This document shows positions 9,209 to 16,138 of a DNA stretch of 57,950 nt, piece by piece. Below the pieces are notes generated by a model. That model had not been told where the DNA came from. It worked only from the letters and a program-made list of their open reading frames with translations, and did not search any database. This stretch comes from Catellatospora bangladeshensis (GTDB lineage Bacteria; Actinomycetota; Actinomycetes; Mycobacteriales; Micromonosporaceae). Within the stretch, counting starts at the first letter, position 1. The number at the start of each line of letters is the position of its first letter. The stretch spans positions 1 to 57,950 of the forward strand of contig NZ_BONF01000059.1 of assembly GCF_016862575.1 (NCBI RefSeq), in the 5' to 3' direction. The translations under genes were made by a program, and so were the position numbers.

Positions 9209-10771
9209 TCAGCGCAGGGTCACCGCTCCCGGCGTACCCTCCCGGTGGGTCCGGTCCAGGGCCGTCACGTAGTAGGTGACCTGGCCGACCGGCGGGGGCG
9301 CGGGGTCGGTGAAGGTGCGCCCGCGCACCGTGCCGAGCAGATTCCGGGCCGCTTCGATGCCGCACCCGGCGCCGTCGGCCAGGTATACCGCGTAGTAGGC
9401 GGGGGAGCCGGACGCCGCGTTCCAGTTCAGCTTGACGCCGCCGGTGACCCGGCTCGCGGTGACCGCGCCGGGGGCGCCGGGCGCCGTCCCGCTGATCATC
9501 GGGGAGGCGGGCACCAGCGCGGGATTGGCGTGGAACTCGGTGCGCAGCCGGTCGGCGAAGCCCAGCCGGTTGTCCAGCAGCTCCTCGATGGAGTAGTAGA
9601 TGTCCCCGGCGACGTCCGGGTGCTGCCGGTTGAGCAGCAGGTGGTCGGGCATCTCGGCGGCGTCGGCCCAGTTCGGGTCGGTCGTCGTGCCGATCTTGTA
9701 GGCGGCCTGCCCGATGTAGAGCTGCACCCGCGTCCCGGCGACGACCTGCGACCACCACGGCACCAGCACGTCGTACGCCGCCGCGGGGAACCCGATCGTC
9801 CAGTAGATCTGCGGCGCGATGTAGTCGATCCACTCCTGCTTGACCCACCGGCGGGTGTCGGCGTAGATGGCGTCGTAGGACTGCAGGCCGGTGGTGGCCG
9901 AGCCGAGCGGGTCGGTGCCCTGGTTGCGCCAGATGCCGAACGGCGAGATGCCGAACCGGACGTGCGGCTTGGCCTGCTTCACCCGCGCCGACACGGCCTG
10001 CACGAAGGCGTCGACGTTGGCGCGCCGCCAGTCGGCCAGGGTCCGCCCCGCGCCGTACGCCGTGAACTCGGCGGCGTCGTCGAAGTCCTGCCCGGACACC
10101 GGGTACGGGTAGAAGTAGTCGTCGAAGTGCACGCCGTCGAGGTCGTAGCGGGTGACCGCGTCCATGATGGCGTCGACGGAGTGCTGCCGGGCGGCGGGCA
10201 CCCCGGGGTTGTAGTAGAGGCGGCCGTCGTACGTCTCGATCCAGCCCGGGTGGGTGCGGGCCGGGTGCCCGGCGGCGAGCCGGCTCACGTCGGGTTGCAT
10301 GGACACCCGGAACGGGTTGAACCAGGCGTGGAACTCCAGGTTGCGGGCGTGCGCCTCGGCCACCGCGAAGCCGAGCGGGTCGTAGCCGGGGTCGGCGCCC
10401 TGGGTGCCGGTGAGGTACTGCGACCACGGCTCGTACGGCGACGGCCAGAACGCGTCGGCGGTCGGCCGGACCTGCACGAACACGGCGTTGAAGCGCAGCG
10501 CGACCGCCTCGTCGAGCAGCGAGCGCAGCTCGGACTGCTGCTGGGCGGGGCTGAGCCCGGACGCCGAGGGCCAGTTGATGTTCAGCACGGACGCGATCCA
10601 CAGCCCGCGCAGGGCGCGCTTGGGCGCCGGGCCGAGCGGGCAGCCGTCCGGCGCGGTCGGCGCGGCGGACACCGCGGGGTCCTCGCTGGCCTCCGGCGCG
10701 GGCCGGCCGCATCCGGCCGCGGCCAATGTGGCCGTGACCAGCAGTGTCACCATGATCTGCCTGGCTCGCAC
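9209..10771 (-). CDS. GHL10 (DUF187/DigH-like) glycosyl hydrolase lipoprotein with C-terminal FN3-like domain
   Basis: A 520-aa lipoprotein: signal peptide with lipobox LAAAGC, then a GHL10 TIM-barrel (about 50-400) beginning RALRGLWIASVLNINWPS, with FNAVFVQVRPTADAFWPS, LDGVHFDDYFYPYP and DYIAPQIYW. The Asp pair in HFDDY is the usual catalytic-region signature. Residues about 425-520 form a fibronectin-III-like domain (PGAPGAVTASRV to the end). The E. coli homologue DigH/YddW cuts peptidoglycan glycan strands stripped of peptide, so cell-wall turnover outside the membrane is the likely role. The ATG at 10771 gives a full signal peptide. The upstream region carries three phased dyads (10815-10856). 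Confidence 0.87.
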   Translation of the reverse strand: MRARQIMVTLLVTATLAAAGCGRPAPEASEDPAVSAAPTAPDGCPLGPAPKRALRGLWIASVLNINWPSASGLSPAQQQSELRSLLDEAVALRFNAVFVQVRPTADAFWPSPYEPWSQYLTGTQGADPGYDPLGFAVAEAHARNLEFHAWFNPFRVSMQPDVSRLAAGHPARTHPGWIETYDGRLYYNPGVPAARQHSVDAIMDAVTRYDLDGVHFDDYFYPYPVSGQDFDDAAEFTAYGAGRTLADWRRANVDAFVQAVSARVKQAKPHVRFGISPFGIWRNQGTDPLGSATTGLQSYDAIYADTRRWVKQEWIDYIAPQIYWTIGFPAAAYDVLVPWWSQVVAGTRVQLYIGQAAYKIGTTTDPNWADAAEMPDHLLLNRQHPDVAGDIYYSIEELLDNRLGFADRLRTEFHANPALVPASPMISGTAPGAPGAVTASRVTGGVKLNWNAASGSPAYYAVYLADGAGCGIEAARNLLGTVRGRTFTDPAPPPVGQVTYYVTALDRTHREGTPGAVTLR

Positions 10772-10814
10772 GGCGCCTCCCGTCGTCTGTCGCGCCGCAC
10801 CGCGACGCTGTGTC

Positions 10815-10856
10815 GGAAAGTTTCGCAGGAAGAATCTTCCCGGTAAAGATTTACCG
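10815..10856. promoter_or_regulatory. Three phased dyads upstream of the GHL10 gene
   Basis: Three consecutive palindromes lie 44-85 bp upstream of the GHL10 start. They are GGAAA-G-TTTCG (10815-10825, near-perfect), GGAAGA-A-TCTTCC (10828-10840, perfect) and CGGTAAA-GA-TTTACCG (10841-10856, perfect), with centres about 14 bp apart. The first resembles the GGAAAGTTTCC operator I recall from actinomycete chitosanase genes. This looks like a cooperative repressor site; the regulator is unknown. The 10772-11072 gap otherwise holds only the cspA leader elements. Confidence 0.55.
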
Positions 10857-10974
10857 ATCTCCGGATGTCGATTCGAGACACGCGGGTGTGGTCCGTGGTC
10901 CGATCAGCGGATTCGGTCGGTGCTGCGTGTTAGATTCGCCGCGTTATAACCTCGACCTCCCGCATACCAGACGA

Positions 10975-10998
10975 AGCGCCCGAGAAGTACCGGGCGCT
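10975..10998 (+). promoter_or_regulatory. Leader hairpin 1 upstream of the cold-shock gene
   Basis: Perfect 8-bp arms AGCGCCCG (10975-10982) and CGGGCGCT (10991-10998) with an 8-nt loop, 75-98 nt upstream of the cold-shock ATG. A TATAAC box (10945-10950) just upstream could be a -10 element, which would put the hairpin in the mRNA leader. Confidence 0.45.
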
Positions 10999-11028
10999 GT
11001 CCGCATTGGCGCGTTGCGGGAGGCGAAA

Positions 11029-11045
11029 GAGCCCACAGTGGGCTC
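11029..11045 (+). promoter_or_regulatory. Perfect palindrome next to the cold-shock ribosome site
   Basis: GAGCCCAC-A-GTGGGCTC, a 17-bp palindrome with a single central base, ends 14 bp before the AAGGAG ribosome site. As RNA it needs a larger loop; as DNA it looks like a dimer operator. Confidence 0.45.
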
Positions 11046-11072
11046 GCACAGCCTCACCAAGGAGTATCTGAC

Positions 11073-11276
11073 ATGGCTGTCGGCACCGTGAAGTGGTTCA
11101 ACGCGGAAAAGGGCTTCGGCTTCATCACCCCGGACGGCGGTGGGTCGGACGTGTTCGCGCACTTCTCCGCCATCCAGTCCTCCGGCTACCGGAGCCTCGA
11201 GGAGAACCAGCGGGTCGAGTTCGAGATCACGCAGGGCCAGAAGGGCCCCCAGGCCGCCAACATCCGCCGGCTCTGA
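11073..11276 (+). CDS. cspA: Cold-shock protein (CspA family)
   Basis: A 67-aa single cold-shock domain that binds single-stranded RNA/DNA and melts RNA structure in the cytoplasm. RNP1 (KGFGFIT, residues 14-20) and RNP2 (VFAHFSAI, about 28-35) are intact, with the usual [18 protein letters not shown] start and ANIRRL end. The ATG follows AAGGAGTATCTGAC. The leader holds two dyads and a terminator-like hairpin follows the gene, so it is probably a single-gene transcript. Confidence 0.96.
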   Translation: MAVGTVKWFNAEKGFGFITPDGGGSDVFAHFSAIQSSGYRSLEENQRVEFEITQGQKGPQAANIRRL

Positions 11277-11283
11277 CATAACC

Positions 11284-11326
11284 CACGGGTACGCGGTGGG
11301 CGAACTCCGCTCACCGCGTACCCGTG
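11284..11326 (+). terminator. Terminator hairpin after cspA
   Basis: Perfect 15-bp arms CACGGGTACGCGGTG (11284-11298) and CACCGCGTACCCGTG (11312-11326) with a 13-nt loop. It starts 8 bp after the cspA stop and ends 35 bp before the next start. Confidence 0.85.
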
Positions 11327-11360
11327 CCGGTTCCGGCTCGGCCGCGGCTACGTTGGACAC

Positions 11361-12158
11361 ATGCCACGGCTGAGCTACGAGCGCTACTGCGACGAGGTGT
11401 CCGCCCAGACCGCGCTGCTGCGTGAGGTCCTGCCAGGCGACGACCTCTCGGCACGGGTGCCGACCTGTCCCGACTGGACCCTGGCCGACCTCGTCCGCCA
11501 CATCGGCGGCAACGTGCACACCACCGACGCCGTCGTGCGCGGCGACGCCGGGGCGGCACCGGCCGCGCCCGGCGACCGCAGGCGCGTCGGCGTGCCTGAC
11601 ACCGACGACCCGGCCGTGCTGACCGCCTGGATGCAGGACGGCGCCGACGCGTACGCCCGCACCCTGCGCGAGCGCGACCCCGCCGCACAGGCCGAGATCT
11701 TCGGCCTGCCGGACTCGCTGCTGTTCTGGGCCCGCCGCGCCGCCTGCGACATCCTGCTGCACCGCGCCGACGCGTCACTGACCACGGGCGCGGGCTACAC
11801 CGTCGCGCCCGACCTGGCCGCGGACGCGATCGACGAGTTCCTCGGGATCGTCACCGACCCCCGCATCAACGAGAAGGTATTCGGCCGCCTGCCGGAGCTG
11901 TACGGCCCGGCGCGCAGCATCCACCTGCACGCGACCGACACCGACGAGGACGTCGCGGCCGAGTGGCTCATCGAGCTGGGCCCGGACGGGGTGAGCTGGC
12001 GGCCCGGCCACGCGAAGGGCACCGTCGCGGTGCAGGGACCGCTGACCGAGCTGCTGCTGATCCTCTACCGCCGCCTGCCGCTGGACCGCGACCAGGTGCA
12101 CGTGTACGGCGACCGCGACCTGATCGACGGCTGGCTGGACCGGATCTACATGGGCTAG
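11361..12158 (+). CDS. Maleylpyruvate isomerase (DinB-fold) family, mycothiol-dependent type
   Basis: A 265-aa protein of the TIGR03083-like family: MPRLSYERYCDEVSAQTALL, then VPTCPDWTLADLVRHIGGNVH, the N-terminal metal-binding helix signature, and RRAACDILLHRADASLT with the second His. A C-terminal SCP2-like/MDMPI_C domain follows (SIHLHATD, GTVAVQGPLTELLLILYRR). Characterised members use mycothiol for cis-trans isomerisation of maleylpyruvate, but most are of unknown substrate. Its stop shares the bases CTAG with the stop of the convergent next gene. Confidence 0.82.
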   Translation: MPRLSYERYCDEVSAQTALLREVLPGDDLSARVPTCPDWTLADLVRHIGGNVHTTDAVVRGDAGAAPAAPGDRRRVGVPDTDDPAVLTAWMQDGADAYARTLRERDPAAQAEIFGLPDSLLFWARRAACDILLHRADASLTTGAGYTVAPDLAADAIDEFLGIVTDPRINEKVFGRLPELYGPARSIHLHATDTDEDVAAEWLIELGPDGVSWRPGHAKGTVAVQGPLTELLLILYRRLPLDRDQVHVYGDRDLIDGWLDRIYMG

Positions 12159-12538
12159 CAGGTGGAGTGCAGCAGCGCGCCCACCCGTACGCCCGCGTCG
12201 GCCAGCAGGTTGTAGACCCGCATCGCCTCCCGCGTCTCGGCGATGTGCACGTCGACGCCGCGCGCGGCGAGCAGCTGCTCCGTCTCCGGCATGACCTGCA
12301 GCACCAGCTGCTGCCCTCGCGACAGCACCACCGTGGTCGCGCCGGCCGCGAGCAGCGGCTCGACGTCGGCGGGCTGGATGCCGGGGGAGTGCTGGGTGCC
12401 GGTGACCCGCCAGTCCCACTCGCCGCCCCCGCCGGGGTGCAGCATGGCGTCCTTCACCCTGCCGACGCCCTCGATCTCGATCTCGCCCCACGACAGCGAC
12501 AGCACCTTCGGCGATCTCTGCTCGGCCATGTCCGGCAT
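12155..12538 (-). CDS. Mth938-like domain protein (DUF498 family)
   Basis: A 127-aa cytoplasmic protein with the Mth938-like alpha/beta fold: SWGEIEIEGVGRVKDAMLHPGGGGEWDWRVTGT, then ATTVVLSRGQ and a conserved VYNLLADAGVRVGALLHSTC end. The biochemical function of the family is unknown; some eukaryotic relatives assist mitochondrial complex I. ATG 12538 and ATG 12529 are both possible; neither has a clear ribosome site. It converges on and overlaps the preceding gene by 4 bp. Confidence 0.78.
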   Translation of the reverse strand: MPDMAEQRSPKVLSLSWGEIEIEGVGRVKDAMLHPGGGGEWDWRVTGTQHSPGIQPADVEPLLAAGATTVVLSRGQQLVLQVMPETEQLLAARGVDVHIAETREAMRVYNLLADAGVRVGALLHSTC

Positions 12539-12585
12539 TGTGGCACGATGCAGCCCTGCCGCCGTACCCGCAGAAAGGCCGCGCC

Positions 12586-13368
12586 GTGACCGAGCAGCTC
12601 GCCCCACCCCGCCTGGAGCTGGAGATCTCCGGGCACGTGGCGACGATCCGCATCGCCAACCCGGCCCGGCGCAACGCGATGACCAACGACATGTGGTCGC
12701 GGCTGCCCGAGCTGCTCGACGGCCTGGCCGGCGACCCCGCGGTGCGGGTCCTGGTGCTCACCGGGGCGGGCGGCACGTTCTGCGCGGGCGCCGACATCAC
12801 CGAGGTCGACCGGCTCATCGCCGACGGCGACCGGAATCTCGCCGTGCTCGCCGAGGAGCGGCTGTCCCGCTTCCCGAAGCCGACCGTGGCCGCGATCGAG
12901 GGCGACTGCGTGGGCGGCGGCTGCCAGCTAGCGGTCGCCTGCGACCTGCGCTTCGCGGCGGAGGGCAGCCGGTTCGGGGTCACCCCGGCGCGGCTGGGCA
13001 TCATCTACCCCGCGCCGACCACGCGGCGGCTGGTCGCGCTGATCGGCCCGGCGGCGGCCAAGCACCTGCTCTACTCCGCGGAGCTGATCGACGGCGAACG
13101 CGCGCTGCGGGTCGGCCTGATCGACGAGCTGCACCCCGCGGACCGCCTCGCGGCACGGGTCGCCGCGTTCGCCGCGACGCTGGCGCAGCGCTCACTGCTC
13201 ACCCAGGTCGCCGCGAAGGAGATCGTCACGATGGCCGGCGACGGCCACCACGACGACACCCGGGTCTCCTACTGGCACCGCCAGATGGCCGAGTCCGGCG
13301 AAGCCGCCGAGGGCATCGCCGCCTTCACCGACCGCCGCCCACCCGCCTTCCCCTGGTCCCCCCACTGA
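12586..13368 (+). CDS. Crotonase-fold protein (enoyl-CoA hydratase/isomerase family), atypical active site
   Basis: A 260-aa crotonase-superfamily protein. Oxyanion-hole regions FCAGAD (65-70) and GGG (110-112) are present. The two catalytic glutamates of true hydratases are not: GGGCELA is GGGCQLA (Q114), and the P-E-x-x-LG segment is TPARLGIIYP. It therefore probably does not hydrate enoyl-CoA in the classical way and may isomerise or act on another acyl-CoA. The GTG at 12586 has AAAGG upstream; the frame is open earlier but would overlap the divergent gene. Confidence 0.82.
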   Translation: MTEQLAPPRLELEISGHVATIRIANPARRNAMTNDMWSRLPELLDGLAGDPAVRVLVLTGAGGTFCAGADITEVDRLIADGDRNLAVLAEERLSRFPKPTVAAIEGDCVGGGCQLAVACDLRFAAEGSRFGVTPARLGIIYPAPTTRRLVALIGPAAAKHLLYSAELIDGERALRVGLIDELHPADRLAARVAAFAATLAQRSLLTQVAAKEIVTMAGDGHHDDTRVSYWHRQMAESGEAAEGIAAFTDRRPPAFPWSPH

Positions 13369-13406
13369 CCCACCCCACCCCTTGATCGTCCACCGCCCCG
13401 CCCCTT

Positions 13407-13481
13407 GATCGTCCGACTTGCCTGGCAGTCGGGCGTATCTTGAGTCCGCATACGCCCATGTGCCTGGCAAGTCGGACGATC
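13407..13481. repeat. 75-bp nested GATC-bounded palindrome
   Basis: Outer arms GATCGTCCGACTTGCC (13407-13422) and its exact complement (13466-13481), and inner arms GGGCGTAT (13431-13438) and ATACGCCC (13450-13457). It ends in GATCTTGG like copies b and c of the GATC family, but the interior differs. A CTTGATCGTCC half-copy sits just before it (13381-13391). It lies between the convergent crotonase and LtrA genes and may also terminate both. Confidence 0.75.
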
Positions 13482-13500
13482 TTGGCCGCGCCGCGCCGCG

Positions 13501-14676
13501 CTACGACGGGGCGGATGCGGGGGCGGGGCGGGGGTGGCGGGCCAGGACCACGACGGTGGTGAGGGCCGCGATGAGCAGGGCGATCACCTGGACAGGGGCC
13601 GGGCCCAGCGGGGCCAGCAGAACCAGCACGATGGCCGCCGGGAACGCGTACACCACCACGCCCCGGTAATGCGGGCGGATCTGGAGCAGGAACAGGCTGG
13701 ACAGGTACACCGCGACCGGCACCGCGACGGAGTACGCCGCGGCCCGCGCCGACACGTGCGAGACGTGGCTGTGGAAGTCGGCCATGGCGGCCAGCCCGGC
13801 CCCGACGGCCGCCGCCGCGGCGAGGATGAAGTAGTGCCCGTACCCCCAGCGGATGCCCGCCCGCAGAGACACCAGCAGGTCGTGCGCGGAGCGCTCGAAG
13901 TACAGCCACCACATGCTGAACACGATCACCAGCCCGGCCGCGGCCAGCCAGACCAGCGACGCGGCGTGGCCGGTGCCGAACGCGGCCTCGACGGCCAGCG
14001 TCGCCGACAGCACCGACTCGCCGAGCACGATGAGGGTGAACAGGCTGTACCGCTCGGCGATGTGGTGCGGGTGCCAGCGGGTGGGCGCCTTGCGCTCGGC
14101 CCACACGGGCACCAGCAGCTCGCATACCACGAGCACGAAGAACATCCGGAAGTCCCACGGTGCCGGCAGAAGCAGCCGCAGCACCCAGCCGGCCTGCACC
14201 AGGGCGATACCCCCGGCGAAGCGCAGCGCGGTGCCGCGGTGGGCCGGGTCCTGGGCGGCCACCCGCAGCCACTGGGTGACCATGGCCAGCCGCATCACCA
14301 CGTACCCGAGCGTGATGAGCCGGAAGTCGCCGTGGTCGAACGCGCGCGGCACGCCCGCGGCCAGGATCAGCGCGCCCGCGATCTGGACCATCGTGGTAAG
14401 CCGGAACGGCACGTCGTCGGTGTCGTACGCGGACGAGAACCAGCTGAAGTTGACCCAGGCCCACCAGATCGCGAAGAAGACCATCAGGAAGCCGAGCACG
14501 CCCTGGCCGGTGTGGCCCTCGGTCACCGCGTGGTGCAGGCTCGCCGCCGCCTGGGCCACGGCGACCACGAAACACAGGTCGAAGAACAGCTCCAGCGGGG
14601 TGGCGGTGCGGTGCGGCTCGTCCGGCGAGCGGGAGGTCATCCGGCGGTACAGGACTCTGCGCGCAGCCTCGGCCAT
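13501..14676 (-). CDS. Low temperature requirement protein A (LtrA) family membrane protein
   Basis: A 391-aa membrane protein with about ten hydrophobic segments and the LtrA signature near the start (TPLELFFDLCFVVAVAQAAASLHH), then FLMVFFAIWWAWVNFSWFSSAYDTDD, ERYSLFTLIVLGESVLS and WWLYFERS. The role of the family is poorly known; in Listeria it was linked to growth in the cold. The C-terminal tail is a short Pro/Ala-rich stretch. The upstream 188 bp hold several palindromes (14733-14822). Confidence 0.9.
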   Translation of the reverse strand: MAEAARRVLYRRMTSRSPDEPHRTATPLELFFDLCFVVAVAQAAASLHHAVTEGHTGQGVLGFLMVFFAIWWAWVNFSWFSSAYDTDDVPFRLTTMVQIAGALILAAGVPRAFDHGDFRLITLGYVVMRLAMVTQWLRVAAQDPAHRGTALRFAGGIALVQAGWVLRLLLPAPWDFRMFFVLVVCELLVPVWAERKAPTRWHPHHIAERYSLFTLIVLGESVLSATLAVEAAFGTGHAASLVWLAAAGLVIVFSMWWLYFERSAHDLLVSLRAGIRWGYGHYFILAAAAAVGAGLAAMADFHSHVSHVSARAAAYSVAVPVAVYLSSLFLLQIRPHYRGVVVYAFPAAIVLVLLAPLGPAPVQVIALLIAALTTVVVLARHPRPAPASAPS

Positions 14677-14732
14677 GCTCGCAGGCTACCGCCGGTGGAT
14701 CATCGTGCGGGCCGGGGTCCGGGAAAGCCCTC

Positions 14733-14763
14733 GGGGCCCGGCGTGCGTGCGGCGCCGGGCCCC
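14733..14763 (-). terminator. GC-rich hairpin between the MFS and ltrA-like genes
   Basis: Perfect arms GGGGCCCGGC (14733-14742) and GCCGGGCCCC (14754-14763) with an 11-nt loop. It lies about 100 bp beyond the MFS stop and 57 bp before the LtrA ATG. It could terminate the MFS transcript or form part of the ltrA leader. Confidence 0.5.
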
Positions 14764-14780
14764 GGTCCACACCGGAGGGA

Positions 14781-14803
14781 TGACGTCAACCGTATTGACG
14801 TCA
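14781..14803. promoter_or_regulatory. Tandem TGACGTCA palindromes
   Basis: Two identical perfect 8-bp palindromes, TGACGTCA at 14781-14788 and 14796-14803, are 15 bp centre to centre. They are about 105-127 bp upstream of the LtrA start. The arrangement suggests two bound dimers on nearly the same helix face; the regulator is unknown. Confidence 0.45.
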
Positions 14804-14808
14804 GAAGA

Positions 14809-14822
14809 TGGAAGCGCTCCCA
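14809..14822. promoter_or_regulatory. CebR/CelR-like LacI-family box
   Basis: TGGAAGCGCTCCCA differs at one position from the TGGGAGCGCTCCCA operator known for the cellobiose/cellulase repressors CelR and CebR. It lies between the MFS stop (14864) and the LtrA gene, neither an obvious cellulose gene, so its role is unclear. Confidence 0.4.
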
Positions 14823-14863
14823 TTGTGGCCCGCGCCCACGTTCCCGTCAAGCCGGGGCCGTGG

Positions 14864-16114
14864 TCAGGCCGTCGCGACGGCGGGTTCGGGAGCGGGCCGT
14901 TCGGGCGAGCGCAGCGCCACCGTGCCGGGCACCACGAACACCGCGTACGTCGAGATCAGCAGCACCGCGACGGCGACCACGCCGAACGCGGGCAGTCCCA
15001 CCGTCAGCGCGAGCACCGGCGCGGCGGCGATGGCGACCGGCTGGAGCGCGAAGTTGCCGATCGAGTCCAGCGCGAAGACCCGCCCCTGCGCCGTCTCCGG
15101 GAACTCGTTCTGCAGCGCGGTGTACCAGAGCACGATGAACACGCCGATCCCGGCCCAGGCCAGCACCTGCGCGGTGCACCACAGCGGCAGCGGCACCGGC
15201 AGCGCCAGGCAGGCCGGCAGCAGCGCGCACGGCAGCAGCACGTTCATCGCCCACAGGCCGGGCCGGGGGCTGCGGATGCGGGCGGCCGCCGCCGAGCCGA
15301 GCACCATGCCGAGCGAGGCGGACGCGCTCAGCCAGCCGTAGGCGGCCGGGCCGTAGCGGTCCAGGCTGACGATCGGCAGCAGCGCGTAGTTCGGTCCGAA
15401 CAGGAAGAACACCTGGACCGTGCCCTGGATCATGATGACCAGCGCCCACGGGCGGCGGCGCACCTCGCGTACGCCCTGGCGGGCGTCGTCGAGCATGGCG
15501 CGCATGCCGGGCGTGGCCGCCTGGCCGCTGATCCGGGGCAGCCGCAGCCACAGCAGGGTGGCCAGGCTGACCGTGAAGGTGGCCAGGTCGATCAGCAGCG
15601 CGCCGCGCGGGCCGATCGCGGTGACCAGCGCGGCGCCGGCCAGCGCGCCGCCCGCCGCGCCGAAGCGCTTGGTGGCCGCGTCGAGCGCGTTGGCCTGCTG
15701 CCGCAGCTGCTCGCCGACGAGCTGGGGCAGGGCGGCGCGGTGCGCGGGCTCGTACAGCGCGGTGCCCATGCCGACCAGGCAGGCGGCGAGCATCGGCAGC
15801 CACAGCGGGCCGTACGCGCCGAAGACGAGCAGCCCCGCCACGCCGATCATGCGCAGCACGTCGGCCAGGGCCATCACGGTGCTGCGCGAGTACCGGTCGG
15901 CGATCACGCCGCCGGCCAGCAGGAGCAGCACGCCGGACACCGCCTCGGCCGCCAGCACCAGCGCGAACGCCTGCGCGCCGCGGGTCGGCAGCAGCAGCGC
16001 GGGCAGCGCCACCAGCGACAGCGCGCTGCCCACCACGCTGGTCACCTGGCCGAGCCAGAAGGCGAGGTAGCGGCGGTCGCGGAGCAGATCGGCCAGGGAA
16101 CTCACGCCGGACAT
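14864..16114 (-). CDS. MFS transporter (enterobactin-exporter/MFS_3-like)
   Basis: A 416-aa major facilitator protein with about 12 helices, starting MSGVSSLADLLRDRRYLAFWLGQVTSVVGSALSLVALP. This opening, with GGVIADRYSRSTVMALADVLR in loop 2-3, is typical of the EntS/MFS_3 branch of exporters. The cargo is unknown. ATG 16114 is chosen because it gives the family N-terminus and has a GAGGGGG site upstream; another ATG 18 bp earlier is possible. It starts 25 bp after the stop of the next MFS gene and probably shares its transcript. Confidence 0.85.
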   Translation of the reverse strand: MSGVSSLADLLRDRRYLAFWLGQVTSVVGSALSLVALPALLLPTRGAQAFALVLAAEAVSGVLLLLAGGVIADRYSRSTVMALADVLRMIGVAGLLVFGAYGPLWLPMLAACLVGMGTALYEPAHRAALPQLVGEQLRQQANALDAATKRFGAAGGALAGAALVTAIGPRGALLIDLATFTVSLATLLWLRLPRISGQAATPGMRAMLDDARQGVREVRRRPWALVIMIQGTVQVFFLFGPNYALLPIVSLDRYGPAAYGWLSASASLGMVLGSAAAARIRSPRPGLWAMNVLLPCALLPACLALPVPLPLWCTAQVLAWAGIGVFIVLWYTALQNEFPETAQGRVFALDSIGNFALQPVAIAAAPVLALTVGLPAFGVVAVAVLLISTYAVFVVPGTVALRSPERPAPEPAVATA

Positions 16115-16138
16115 GGCAGCACGCCCCCTCACCTGGGA

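Noticed and set aside
12155-12158. Shared CTAG stop of two convergent genes as a special signal
   Set aside because: Both stops are TAG and CTAG is self-complementary, so the overlap is a simple consequence of compact packing.
13381-13485. CRISPR-like direct repeats (CTTGATCGTCC)
   Set aside because: There are only two direct copies and the rest is an inverted, nested palindrome; no spacers or cas genes.
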